The notes under the pieces were generated by a model that made no database searches, was not told the DNA's origin, and saw only the letters and a program-made list of their open reading frames with translations. The translations under genes and the position numbers were made by a program. A DNA stretch of 64,000 bases from Variovorax ginsengisoli (lineage in GTDB: Bacteria > Pseudomonadota > Gammaproteobacteria > Burkholderiales > Burkholderiaceae_C): positions 62,001 through 126,000 of the forward strand of contig NZ_JAUJZH010000013.1 of NCBI RefSeq assembly GCF_030486595.1, in the 5' to 3' direction. Of the stretch, positions 7,951-16,805 are shown one piece after another. Within the stretch, counting starts at the first letter, position 1, and each line of letters opens with the position of its first letter.

Positions 7951-9276
7951 ATGACGACTTCCTCGCCCACCTCCCAGGCGCTCGACCAGGCGCTGGCGAA
8001 CTTGCTGGACGCGTTCGCCGCGTCCAACCCCGCCAGCCGCGAGTGCTTCGACATCCATGCGCGCTACCTGCCCGGCGCCAACAGCCGCTCGGTGCTGTTC
8101 TACGCGCCCTTCCCCCTGACGATGGCGCGCGGCGAAGGCGCCGTGCTGTGGGACCTGGACGGCCACCGCTACGACGACTTCATCGCCGAGTACACGGCCG
8201 GTGTCTACGGCCACTCGGCCCCGGAGATCCGCGCGGCCGTGATCGAGGCCATGGAAGGCGGCATCAGCCTCACCGGCCACAACCTGCGCGAAGGCCGGCT
8301 CGCGCAGCTGATCTGCGAGCGCTTTGCGCAGATCGAACGGGTGCGCTTCACGAACTCCGGCACCGAGGCCAACCTGATGGCCATCACCGCAGCGCTGCAT
8401 TTCACCGGGCGGCGGCGGATCGTGGTCTTCTCGGGCGGCTACCACGGCGGCGTGCTGGGCTTCGGTGCGCAGCCGGCGCCGACCACCGTGCCCTTCGACT
8501 TCCTGGTGCTGCCCTACAACGACGAAGCGGCCGCGCGCGCCGCCTTCGCGCGCGAGGGGCCGGACATCGCCGCGGTGCTGGTCGAGCCCATGCTCGGCGC
8601 CAGCGGCTGCATCCCGGGGCGGCCCGCCTTCCTGCAAGCCTTGCGAACGCTGGCCACCGACGCCGGCGCCCTGCTGATCGTCGACGAGGTGATGACCTCG
8701 CGCCTGGCGCCGCACGGGCTGGCGGCTCAGCACGGCATCCGCCCGGACCTGACCACGCTGGGCAAGTACATCGGCGGCGGAATGCCCTTCGGCGCCTTTG
8801 GCGGGCGCGCCGACATCATGGCGCTGTTCGATCCGCGCAGCGGGCCGCTCGCCCACTCGGGCACCTTCAACAACAACGTGGTGACCATGGCCGCGGGCCA
8901 CGCAGGCCTGACCCGGCTCTTTCCGCCCGAAGCCGCCGCGGCCCTGGCGGCGCGCGGCGCGGCGCTGCGCGATCGGCTCAATGCCCGCTGCGCAGCAGCC
9001 GGCGTGGCGCTCCAGTTCACCGGCATCGGTTCGGTGATGAACGCCCACTTCGCGGCGGGCGAGGTCCGGCGGCCGGAAGACCTGGCAGCGGTCGACGCGC
9101 GCCTGCGTCAGCTGTTCTTCTTCCACCTGCTCGCGCAAGGCATCTATGCCTCGCCACGCGGCTTCATCGTGCTGTCGCTACCCCTCGACGACGACGCGAT
9201 CGCGCGCCTGGAGCAGGCCGTGGGGGACTTCCTGGCGCGTTTCGCAGCGCTGCTGCCGCCGCGCACGATGCCTTGA
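7951..9276 (+). CDS. class III PLP aminotransferase (glutamate-1-semialdehyde aminomutase-like)
   Basis: 441 residues. The fold and motifs of class III transaminases are present: ARYLPGANSR near the N-terminus, RFTNSGTEANL for phosphate binding, LLIVDEVMTS (D245) and the Schiff-base lysine K272 in LGKYIGGGMPFGAFGG. GSA-aminomutase-like paralogues of this type act on beta-amino acids or other amines. The operon position behind a receptor and an amidase suggests transamination of the amine or amino acid released by the amidase. It is unlikely to be the housekeeping hemL given its context. Confidence 0.85.
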   Translation: MTTSSPTSQALDQALANLLDAFAASNPASRECFDIHARYLPGANSRSVLFYAPFPLTMARGEGAVLWDLDGHRYDDFIAEYTAGVYGHSAPEIRAAVIEAMEGGISLTGHNLREGRLAQLICERFAQIERVRFTNSGTEANLMAITAALHFTGRRRIVVFSGGYHGGVLGFGAQPAPTTVPFDFLVLPYNDEAAARAAFAREGPDIAAVLVEPMLGASGCIPGRPAFLQALRTLATDAGALLIVDEVMTSRLAPHGLAAQHGIRPDLTTLGKYIGGGMPFGAFGGRADIMALFDPRSGPLAHSGTFNNNVVTMAAGHAGLTRLFPPEAAAALAARGAALRDRLNARCAAAGVALQFTGIGSVMNAHFAAGEVRRPEDLAAVDARLRQLFFFHLLAQGIYASPRGFIVLSLPLDDDAIARLEQAVGDFLARFAALLPPRTMP

Positions 9277-9281
9277 GGCCT

Positions 9282-10478
9282 TCATTTGCGCGCCAGTTTG
9301 GCCGGGTCGACACGGTCATAGCCGCTCAGCTCCATGAAGCCCTCGCCGCCCGCGCCACTGGTGACCTTGACCGGACCTTCCCAGTAGACATTGGCGGTGG
9401 TCTGGGCGGCATCGAACTCCGCGTCGGCGAAGTACGGTTTGAGGTGGAAGACCCCCGAAGGCAGCTTCAGGTCCCATTCGACGACATAGCTGATCCGGGT
9501 CCGCGGACTGGTCCAGGTGCCGGCGGGCGTCAACACGGTCTCGCCGGCCTTCAGTGGCACCGCCGCCCCTTTGCCATCCGAGACCGTGCCGGCGGTCAGG
9601 ACGTTTCGGCCTTCCATGTCGAACAGTGCATAGAGCATCACGTCCGAGCCGTCGGCCAGGTGGAGGGCGAACCAGTTCCAGCCCAGGGTCAGGACATCGA
9701 AGTCGCCCCACTGGTGATCGAACCAGATCTCGCCGCGCACCGGCACCTGCTTGCCGCCGATCGAGACCTCGCCCTGCGCCTCCATGCGCGGGCGCGAATA
9801 GTAGTAGCTGATGCCGCTCTGGCCGAAATCGAGCAGGCCCGGCGTGCGGGAATCGGCGGCGCGGTGGGCGACCACCGGGTGGCTGTCCTTGAGGTCGAGC
9901 GTGAACCACGCCCCGTCGAGCGCCGCGCGCACCACGTGGGCCGGACCCGAGCCGGAAACCTGCCAGCCCTCCGGCCTGAAATCGAAGCCCTTCTCGACTG
10001 CGTTCGAGGGCATGCCGCCGGTGCGGCTCTGGCTGGTGAAGCGCCGGCCGGATTGAAGATCGGTCAGCGCGGCATGCAAGACCGTGTGCTTGATCAGCCC
10101 GTTGGCCACGAAGACGGCGACGTGGAACGCATAGCGCTCCCCCGACGTGGCGTTGAGGATGCCGCTGTAGTACCACCACTCCATGCCCGAGCCGTGCGCC
10201 CGGTCGTCGGCCGGCAGGTTCAGGGGGGCCAGGGCGGCGGTGCGTTCGACCGGCTGTCCGGGCCCGGCGGCGGCGGCCGCGGCCGCGCCCGATGCGGCCA
10301 GCGGCGCCGGCTCGAAGGCCAGGAGATGGTACAGGCCGGCGCCGACCACCGCGGCCACCACCACCAGGGTGGCGAAGAAGATCAACAGGCCCTTCCTGCG
10401 CGCCCGTCGCGAACGGCGGCTGCGCCAGCGGCCCGAACCGGAGCGTCGGGAACTTCTGGAGAGATCGTCGGCGTTCAT
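9282..10478 (-). CDS. membrane-anchored AttH/CrtC-like lipocalin-fold protein
   Basis: 398 residues. A very basic N-terminus (Arg-rich, residues 10-29) precedes one transmembrane helix (about 30-52) and an Ala/Pro linker. The body carries GMEWWYYSGILN at about residue 98 and FDHQWGDF...GWNWFALHL, hallmarks of the AttH / carotenoid 1,2-hydratase superfamily. Proteins of this kind are often called lipocalin-like or hydroxyneurosporene synthase-like. No carotenoid genes are near, so a carotenoid role is doubtful. It ends 5 bases from the convergent aminotransferase gene. Confidence 0.75.
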   Translation of the reverse strand: MNADDLSRSSRRSGSGRWRSRRSRRARRKGLLIFFATLVVVAAVVGAGLYHLLAFEPAPLAASGAAAAAAAGPGQPVERTAALAPLNLPADDRAHGSGMEWWYYSGILNATSGERYAFHVAVFVANGLIKHTVLHAALTDLQSGRRFTSQSRTGGMPSNAVEKGFDFRPEGWQVSGSGPAHVVRAALDGAWFTLDLKDSHPVVAHRAADSRTPGLLDFGQSGISYYYSRPRMEAQGEVSIGGKQVPVRGEIWFDHQWGDFDVLTLGWNWFALHLADGSDVMLYALFDMEGRNVLTAGTVSDGKGAAVPLKAGETVLTPAGTWTSPRTRISYVVEWDLKLPSGVFHLKPYFADAEFDAAQTTANVYWEGPVKVTSGAGGEGFMELSGYDRVDPAKLARK

Positions 10479-10618
10479 GGCGGGGTATCCTGGGTCGTGA
10501 AGTCAGGTGGTGAGCAAGCGTATCAGTTGCATCTGTCGCCAACCGACAAAATTGCCGCGCGCCCTCAACTTTTGCCGCGAAGCGCCGATAGACCGGGATT
10601 CATCTCCGGCGCGCCTCC

Positions 10619-12754
10619 ATGAACGATCTCAGCTTCCTTGCCGCGGATCACGATCCGTGGGTCGTCCTCGCTTCGGTGGCGGTGGCGATCCTGGCGTCCT
10701 ACGTGACGCTCGACCTGTCGCTGAAGGTCCGCACCCCCGAGGGCGGCGTCAACCGAATGTGGTGGATCGCCGGTGCGCTGGTCATGGGCACTGGTGTCTG
10801 GTCGATGCATTTCGTCGGCATGCTGGCCCTCATGCTGCCGATGGACATCGGCTTCACCTCCCTGTTGACCTTCATCTCCTGGCTCGCCGCGGTCGGCGCC
10901 TCGGTGATCGCGCTGGGCGTGGCGAGCCACGGCAGGTACAGCCGCCGCTCGATCGCGCTGGCGTCGCTCGCGATGGGCGCCGGCATCTGCGCCATGCACT
11001 ACATCGGCATGGCGGCCCTGGACTTGCAGCCCGGCATCGTCTGGGACTGGCGCCTGGTCGCGGCCTCGGCGGCGATCGCCGTGGCCGCCTCGGCCGCGGC
11101 CCTGCTGATCTTCCGGCTGCTGCAGCGCGTGCACGCGCGGCGGCGCTTCGCGATGCAACTGCTGTCCGCCACCCTGATGGGTGCCGCGATCTGCGGCATG
11201 CACTACACCGCCATGGCCGCGGCCGGCTTTCCGGCCGATTCGGTCTGCCTCAGTGCCGACGCGCTGGGCGGGCGCAGCCTGGGCGCCGCAGTCGCCATCG
11301 CGACCCTGGTGCTGCTGCTGGGCACGCTGCTGGCGTCCATGCTCGAGGCCCGGCTGCAGCGGGTCGCGCGCCTGCTGTCGCAGTCGCTCCAGGAGTCGAA
11401 CGCGCGGCTGCAGACCGCCAATGACGAACTGCTCCAGCGCGCCTTGTCCGACCCGCTCACGGGACTGCCGAACCGCAAGCTGTTCGAAGACCGGCTGCGC
11501 CAGGCCGTGCACCGCTTCGAACGCGTCAACCAGAAGACGGTGGTCGAACAGCTGGCCGTGATGTTCGTCGACCTCGACGGCTTCAAGCCGGTCAACGACA
11601 CCTTCGGCCACGGCGCCGGCGACCAGATCCTGATCGCCACCGCGCAGCGGCTGATCACCGAGGCCCGCGCGGGCGACACGGTGGCCCGGGTCGGCGGCGA
11701 CGAGTTCCTGCTGCTGCTCGAAGGGCTGGACGCCATCGAGGACTGCGTCCAGGTGGCCAACCGGATCCTGCGCGCCTTCGGCCAACCCTTCGAGCTGGCC
11801 GACCGGCAGCTGCGCATCTCGTGCTCGATCGGGATCGCGACGCACTCCCTTCGGGGCGACCCCGAGAAGCTGGTCGCCCACGCCGACGCCGCGATGTACG
11901 CGGCCAAGCGCACGGGCGGCTCCAGCCTGGCCTTCTTCGAGCCGCACATGGCCATCGACACGGCCGACCACCTGCAGCTGCAGAGCGACCTGCGCCAGGC
12001 GCTGGAAGACAACCAGTTCGAGCTCTACTACCAGCCGAAGATCCACGGCCGGCGCCATCGCATGAGCGGGCTCGAGGCCCTGGTGCGATGGAACCACCCG
12101 CGGCTGGGCATCGTCGGCCCCGACACCTTCATTCCGCTGGCCGAGCGCTTCGGCCTGATCGTGCGGCTCGGCCACTGGGTCATCAACGAGGCCTGCCGGC
12201 AGGTCGCGGCCTGGAGCGCCGAGGGCCGCCACATGCGCGTGGCGGTGAACCTGTCGGTGCACCAGTTGCGCGAAACCTCGCTGGTCGATTCGGTCGAGGA
12301 AGCGCTCAGGCGCTACGGCCTGCTCGGGTCGCAGCTGATTTGCGAGATCACCGAGTCGGTCGCGATCCAGGAGCGCGAAGTCACGACCCGGACCTTCGAA
12401 GGCCTGGCGCGCATCGGCGTCCACCTGTCGATCGACGATTTCGGCACCGGCTACTCGAGCCTCAGCCAGCTGCGCGACCTGCCGGCCCGGCAGCTCAAGA
12501 TCGACCGCAGCTTCGTCAAGGACATCGAGTCCAAGGAGGATGCGCGCGCCGTGGTCGAGGCGGTCATCAAGCTGGCGCACGCGCTGCGCCTCACGGTGGT
12601 GGCGGAAGGCGTCGAGACCCAGGGGCAGCGCGACGTGCTGCTGCGGCTGGGCTGCGACGAGCTCCAGGGCTTCTTCTACGCGCGGCCGATGCGGGCCAAT
12701 GCGGTGCTGGGGTGGTCGCTGGACGAGTCGGCCGGCCTGGCGCCGGCATCGTAG
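10619..12754 (+). CDS. MHYT-sensor GGDEF-EAL cyclic-di-GMP enzyme
   Basis: 711 residues. A seven-helix MHYT sensor (about 1-245) has motifs MHFVGM (63-68), MHYIGM (126-131) and MHYTAM (194-199). A short coiled coil leads to a GGDEF domain with intact GGDEF at 359-363 and an RAGD product-inhibition site at 350-353, then an EAL domain with LEALVRW at 485-491, IDDFGTGYSSL and VAEGVET. Both catalytic halves look complete, so it could make or degrade c-di-GMP. MHYT domains are thought to bind copper and sense diatomic gases. The gene is monocistronic and divergent from the AttH-like gene. Confidence 0.93.
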   Translation: MNDLSFLAADHDPWVVLASVAVAILASYVTLDLSLKVRTPEGGVNRMWWIAGALVMGTGVWSMHFVGMLALMLPMDIGFTSLLTFISWLAAVGASVIALGVASHGRYSRRSIALASLAMGAGICAMHYIGMAALDLQPGIVWDWRLVAASAAIAVAASAAALLIFRLLQRVHARRRFAMQLLSATLMGAAICGMHYTAMAAAGFPADSVCLSADALGGRSLGAAVAIATLVLLLGTLLASMLEARLQRVARLLSQSLQESNARLQTANDELLQRALSDPLTGLPNRKLFEDRLRQAVHRFERVNQKTVVEQLAVMFVDLDGFKPVNDTFGHGAGDQILIATAQRLITEARAGDTVARVGGDEFLLLLEGLDAIEDCVQVANRILRAFGQPFELADRQLRISCSIGIATHSLRGDPEKLVAHADAAMYAAKRTGGSSLAFFEPHMAIDTADHLQLQSDLRQALEDNQFELYYQPKIHGRRHRMSGLEALVRWNHPRLGIVGPDTFIPLAERFGLIVRLGHWVINEACRQVAAWSAEGRHMRVAVNLSVHQLRETSLVDSVEEALRRYGLLGSQLICEITESVAIQEREVTTRTFEGLARIGVHLSIDDFGTGYSSLSQLRDLPARQLKIDRSFVKDIESKEDARAVVEAVIKLAHALRLTVVAEGVETQGQRDVLLRLGCDELQGFFYARPMRANAVLGWSLDESAGLAPAS

Positions 12755-12773
12755 CCACCGCCGGCGCGCACCC

Positions 12774-13706
12774 TCACTTCCCCGCCGTCGCCGCGTCGCT
12801 GACCCAGCTGGCCGAGCGGCCGATGCTCTCGAGCAGGTGCTCGGTGAAGGCCCGGACCTTGACACTGGCACGCGGCGCGGCCCGCACCAGGAAGATGCCG
12901 CTCGGCTCCTGCCGCGGCGTGCCTTCGAGGTCGAGCTCGACGATGCGGCCCGCGGCCAGGTCCTCGCCGATGGCCCAGTTCGGCATCAGCGCGATGCCCA
13001 GCCCCTGGGCGGCGCACATGCGGCGGGCGTCGCAGTCGTTGCTCTCCAGCGCGAACTGTGGCGGGCGACGCCAGTCAAAGCCGTCGAGTTCGCGCCAGCC
13101 GCGCGCACTGGTGCTGTGCTGGCGGTCGATCAGCCGGTGCCCCGACAGGTCTTCGAAGGTCCGCGGGCGGCCGTGGCGCTGCAAATAGGCGGGCGAGGCG
13201 CCCATGACGTAGCGCTGGCTGCCGATGCGCTGGCAGATCAGGCTGCTGTCGGGCTGGTCGCCGATGCGGATCACGATGTCGAAGCGCTCCAGCACCGGAT
13301 CGACCACCCGCTCGGTGAGTTCCAGCTCGACGTTGAGCGCCGGATGCCTCTCGAACAGCGAGCCCAGGTGCGGCGCCACGTGGCGGCGGCCGAAGGCCGG
13401 CACGCAGCTCACCCGCAGCAGCCCCTGCACGCTGCCGTCGAGCGAGACGACCTCGCTGCGCGCATCGGTCATGTCGTGCAGAATCTTCACCGCCCGCTCG
13501 AACAGCAGCGAACCGGCCTCGGTCAGCACCAGGGCCCGGGTCGAGCGCGTGAACAGCGGCACGTTCAGGTCCTGCTCGAGGGCGTCGATCTGGCGCGCCA
13601 CCGACGATGCGACCAGGCCCTTGCGCCGGGCCACGGCCGAGAAGCTCTTCGCCTGCGCCACGTCGACGAACATGGAGAGGCTTTCGGCAAAGCGGATGGA
13701 TTCCAT
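12774..13706 (-). CDS. LysR-type transcriptional regulator
   Basis: 310 residues. N-terminal HTH (MFVDVAQAKSFSAVARRKGLVASSVARQIDALE) and a C-terminal effector domain of the DmlR/AaeR-like subgroup (GLLRVSCVPAFGRRHVAPHL...). It is divergent from a Bug receptor gene 110 bases away, with an imperfect dyad between them, so it probably controls the Bug-maleylacetate reductase-AraC operon and itself. Confidence 0.92.
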   Translation of the reverse strand: MESIRFAESLSMFVDVAQAKSFSAVARRKGLVASSVARQIDALEQDLNVPLFTRSTRALVLTEAGSLLFERAVKILHDMTDARSEVVSLDGSVQGLLRVSCVPAFGRRHVAPHLGSLFERHPALNVELELTERVVDPVLERFDIVIRIGDQPDSSLICQRIGSQRYVMGASPAYLQRHGRPRTFEDLSGHRLIDRQHSTSARGWRELDGFDWRRPPQFALESNDCDARRMCAAQGLGIALMPNWAIGEDLAAGRIVELDLEGTPRQEPSGIFLVRAAPRASVKVRAFTEHLLESIGRSASWVSDAATAGK

Positions 13707-13714
13707 TGGTGCGA

Positions 13715-13733
13715 TTTGTGCGACTGGCGCAAA
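13715..13733. promoter_or_regulatory. candidate LysR operator
   Basis: Imperfect dyad TTTGTGC / GCGCAAA (6 of 7 positions pair) around a 5-base centre, directly upstream of the LysR start and 84 bases before the Bug gene. Confidence 0.4.
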
Positions 13734-13816
13734 GGCATTTGGCCCTCATGCCGGATTCCCATGACGAAGCGCAAAGAATAGCATCGGTGGGCGCCACCAT
13801 CAAAAGGACCCGCCGC

Positions 13817-14803
13817 ATGACCCGACCAGAGACGACGCCCCGCCGCTCCCTCATTCCCGCCACCCTGCTGCTCGGCCTGGCGCTGGCCCTGGCCGGCCCG
13901 GCACGGGCGGAGACTTTTCCCTCCCGGCTGGTCACGGTGATAGTGCCTTTCGCGGCCGGCGGCACGGTCGACAAGGTGGCGCGGCAGGTCCAGGAGCCGT
14001 TGCGGGCCCGGCTCGGCCAGCAGGTGCTGATCGACAACCGGGGCGGTGCCGGCGGCACCATCGGCATGGCGGCGCTGGCCAAGAGCGCGCCCGACGGCTA
14101 CACGGTCGCACTGGTGTTCGACTCCTACGCGACCGAACAGCACATCTACCCGAAGCTGCCCTACGCGACCTTGCGCGACTTCAGCGGCGTCAGCTACGTG
14201 GCCCGCTCGCCGATGGTGCTGGTGGTGCCGGCCGCCTCGCCCTACAAGACGCTCCAGGACTACGTGGCGGCAGCCAAGGCGAAGGGCGCGGTGTCGTACG
14301 CCTCGGTCGGCGCCGGCAGCTCGAACCACCTGGCGGCCGAGCTCTTCCACGAAACCGCGGGCAGCCAGGGGCTGCACGTGCCCTTCAAGGGCGGCGGCCC
14401 GGCGCTGACCGACCTCATGGGCGGCCATGTCGATTCGATGATCGCCAGCCTGCCGCTGGTGCTGCAGCAGGTGCAGAGCGGCAAGCTGCGAGCGCTCGCC
14501 GTGACCTCGCCGAAGCGCAACCCGGCGCTGCCCGAGGTGCCGGCGGTGGCCGAGACCTACAAGGGCTTCGAGGTCTATTCCTGGGTCGGGATGGTGGCCC
14601 CCTCCAAGACGCCGCCACCGGTGCTCGACAAGCTGTCCGCCGACATGACCGCCACCCTGCGCGAGCCGGAGGTCGCGAAGCGGCTCGCGGACGGCGGCTT
14701 CGAGGTGGTGGCCGGGGGCCGCGACGCGATGAACCAGCTGATCAAGAGCGAAAGCGAACGCTGGGGCCGTCTGATCCAGGCTCGTAAGATAGTCGCCGAA
14801 TGA
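13817..14803 (+). CDS. Bug/TctC-family periplasmic receptor
   Basis: 328 residues from the ATG at 13817, with AAAAGGA 9 bases upstream. A signal peptide (cleavage near ARA|ETF) is followed by FPSRLVTVIVPFAAGGTVDKVARQ, DNRGGAGGTIG, PDGYTVA and VPFKGGGPALTDLMGGHVD, the usual Bug pattern. The last 4 bases overlap the start of the maleylacetate reductase gene (ATGA), so the ligand is probably an aromatic-acid derivative or its ring-cleavage product. That assignment is inference from context. Confidence 0.92.
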   Translation: MTRPETTPRRSLIPATLLLGLALALAGPARAETFPSRLVTVIVPFAAGGTVDKVARQVQEPLRARLGQQVLIDNRGGAGGTIGMAALAKSAPDGYTVALVFDSYATEQHIYPKLPYATLRDFSGVSYVARSPMVLVVPAASPYKTLQDYVAAAKAKGAVSYASVGAGSSNHLAAELFHETAGSQGLHVPFKGGGPALTDLMGGHVDSMIASLPLVLQQVQSGKLRALAVTSPKRNPALPEVPAVAETYKGFEVYSWVGMVAPSKTPPPVLDKLSADMTATLREPEVAKRLADGGFEVVAGGRDAMNQLIKSESERWGRLIQARKIVAE

Positions 14804-15888
14804 CCACCGATGCGGGTGCTGGCCGTCTCCAGTCCTTCAGCTTCGAAAGCCGCGCACAGCGCGTCCTGTTCGGCCATGGCTGCCTGGCCAAGGTCGCCGA
14901 CGAACTCGCCAGGATGGGCGCCAGCAAGGCGCTGGTGCTGTGCACGCCGCCCCAGCGCGCCCAGGCCGAGCGGGTGGCCGACCTGCTCGGCGCCAGCGCG
15001 GCGGGCATCTTCGACGGTGCCGTCATGCACGTGCCGATCGAAAGCGCACGCGCCGCGCGCGAGGCGGCCGCGCGTCTCGGCGCCGACGCCGCGGTGGCGA
15101 TCGGCGGCGGCTCCACCGTCGGACTGGGCAAGGCCATCGCGCTTGAGTCGGGGCTGCCGATCCTGGCCATCCCGACCACCTACGCGGGCTCCGAGATGAC
15201 CCCGATCTACGGCCTCACCGAGAACGGGCTCAAGCGCACCGGCAAGGATCCGCGCGTGCTGCCGCGTACCGTCATCTACGACCCGGCCCTGACCCTGGGC
15301 CTGCCGGTCGGCCTGTCGGTGGTCAGCGGCATCAACGCCATCGCGCACGCGGCCGAAGGGCTCTACGCGGTGGACGGCAACCCGGTCTGCGACCTGATGG
15401 CGGTCGAGGGCATCGCCGCGCTCGGCCGCGCCCTGCCCGGCATCCATGCCAATCCGGCCGACACCCAGGCCCGCCGCGACGCGCTGTACGGCGCCTGGCT
15501 GTGCGGCACCGTGCTGGGCAGTGTCGGCATGGCGCTGCACCACAAGCTCTGCCATACGCTGGGCGGCAGCTTCAACCTGCCGCATGCCGAAACCCACACC
15601 ATCGTGCTGCCGCACGTGCTGGCCTACAACGCCGCGGCCGCGGCCGGCGCGATGCAGCGCATCGCCGCGGCGCTGAACGCCGCCAGCGCGCCCCAGGCGG
15701 TCCATGCGCTGGCGCTGGCCAATGGCGCACCGGTCGGGCTGAAGCAGATCGGCATGCGCGAGCAGGACCTCGACCGCGCCTGCGGGCTGGCGCTGCAGAA
15801 CGCCTACGCCAACCCGCGCCCGGTCGAGGCGCAGGCCCTGCGGCAACTGCTGCAGGATGCCTTCGACGGCGTGGCGCCGAGGATCTGA
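14800..15888 (+). CDS. maleylacetate reductase (iron-containing alcohol dehydrogenase family)
   Basis: 362 residues, the usual length for maleylacetate reductases. The N-terminus FESRAQRVLFGHGCL, nucleotide-binding AIGGGSTVGLGKAIAL, AIPTTYAGSEMTPIYGLTE and the metal-site region MALHHKLCHTLGGSFNLPHAETHTIVLPH are typical of MacA/TcbF/ClcE enzymes. They reduce maleylacetate to 3-oxoadipate with NAD(P)H in chloroaromatic, resorcinol and hydroxyquinol degradation. No ring-cleavage dioxygenase lies in the window. It is coupled upstream to a Bug gene and downstream to an AraC gene. Confidence 0.9.
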   Translation: MTTDAGAGRLQSFSFESRAQRVLFGHGCLAKVADELARMGASKALVLCTPPQRAQAERVADLLGASAAGIFDGAVMHVPIESARAAREAAARLGADAAVAIGGGSTVGLGKAIALESGLPILAIPTTYAGSEMTPIYGLTENGLKRTGKDPRVLPRTVIYDPALTLGLPVGLSVVSGINAIAHAAEGLYAVDGNPVCDLMAVEGIAALGRALPGIHANPADTQARRDALYGAWLCGTVLGSVGMALHHKLCHTLGGSFNLPHAETHTIVLPHVLAYNAAAAAGAMQRIAAALNAASAPQAVHALALANGAPVGLKQIGMREQDLDRACGLALQNAYANPRPVEAQALRQLLQDAFDGVAPRI

Positions 15889-16793
15889 TGGCCTCTCTCG
15901 GCGCTGCCGCCACCCCGTTCGCGCGCCAGCTCGCGCACCAGTACGGACTCGACGACGTGCCGGCCTCGCGCTCGCCCGGCCTGTCGCTCGACATGGCCAG
16001 CATGCACCACGCGCAGCCGCACCTGTTCGTGCTGGACCCGCTGCCGGCCGAGGACGCCTTCGTCGTCAGCGTGGAACTGGCACGGGCCGGCAGCCGGCGC
16101 TTCTTCCAGGGCAATGCCCAGACCTATCTCGGCCTGCTGGAGCCCGGTGCGGTCCATATCTCCGACCTCGCCGAGCGGCCGTCGGCCTACGTGTGCAGCC
16201 CTTTCCATTCGGTGCTGTTCCGCCTGCCGCGCGCCACCATGGACGACTTCGCGCGCGAAAGCGGCGGCCTCGCGATCGCCTCGCTGGACTGCACGCCGGG
16301 GGTGACCGACCCGGTGCTGGCCGGCATCGCGGCGGCGCTGCTTCCGGCGCTGGAGCGGCCGGCCGAGGCCTGCAGGCTGTTCCTCGACCACATCGCGCTG
16401 GCGCTGTGCGCGCACCTCGCCAGCACCTACGGCGGCGCCCGCAGGCGGCCCGCGACCGTGGCCGGCCTGGCGCCTTGGCAGGAGCGGCGCGCCAAGGAAC
16501 TGCTGTCCGGAAACCTCGCGCGCCAAGTCTCGCTGGCGGAAGTGGCGGCAGAGTGCGCGCTGTCGCGCGGCCACTTCAGCAAGGCCTTCAAGGCGACCAC
16601 CGGGCACTCGCCGCATGCCTGGCTGATCGAGCGCCGGATCGAGGCGGCGCGGCAGATGCTGCAGGCGTCGACCGCCTCGCTGTCGGAGATCGCGATCGCC
16701 TGCGGCTTCGCCGACCAGAGCCACCTGACGCGCGTCTTCGGCGCCCGCGTGGGCAGTTCGCCCGCGCAATGGCGGCGGATGCGCCGCCACTGA
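15888..16793 (+). CDS. AraC-family transcriptional regulator
   Basis: 301 residues. The start ATG shares one base with the stop of the reductase gene (TGATG). The C-terminal two-helix AraC domain is clear: QVSLAEVAAECALSRGHFSKAFKATTGHSPHAWLIERRIEAARQML, then SLSEIAIACGFADQSHLTRVFGARVGSSPAQWRR. The N-terminal 190 residues have no clear cupin motif. Being last in the operon it regulates, alongside a divergent LysR gene, is unusual and suggests two layers of control. Confidence 0.9.
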   Translation: MASLGAAATPFARQLAHQYGLDDVPASRSPGLSLDMASMHHAQPHLFVLDPLPAEDAFVVSVELARAGSRRFFQGNAQTYLGLLEPGAVHISDLAERPSAYVCSPFHSVLFRLPRATMDDFARESGGLAIASLDCTPGVTDPVLAGIAAALLPALERPAEACRLFLDHIALALCAHLASTYGGARRRPATVAGLAPWQERRAKELLSGNLARQVSLAEVAAECALSRGHFSKAFKATTGHSPHAWLIERRIEAARQMLQASTASLSEIAIACGFADQSHLTRVFGARVGSSPAQWRRMRRH

Positions 16794-16805
16794 CCGAACA
16801 GGTTC

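Noticed and set aside
7951..9276. Housekeeping glutamate-1-semialdehyde aminomutase (hemL)
   Set aside because: Operon context with amidase and Bug receptor, and N-terminal differences, favour a catabolic paralogue.
9282..10478. Carotenoid 1,2-hydratase (crtC)
   Set aside because: Fold similarity only; no carotenoid genes nearby and the N-terminal anchor is atypical.
10565..12871. Long minus-strand open frame of 768 residues opposite the GGDEF-EAL gene
   Set aside because: It is a shadow of the real gene: the translation is Arg/Gly/Gln-rich low-complexity with no domain, and GC-rich third positions leave antisense frames open.
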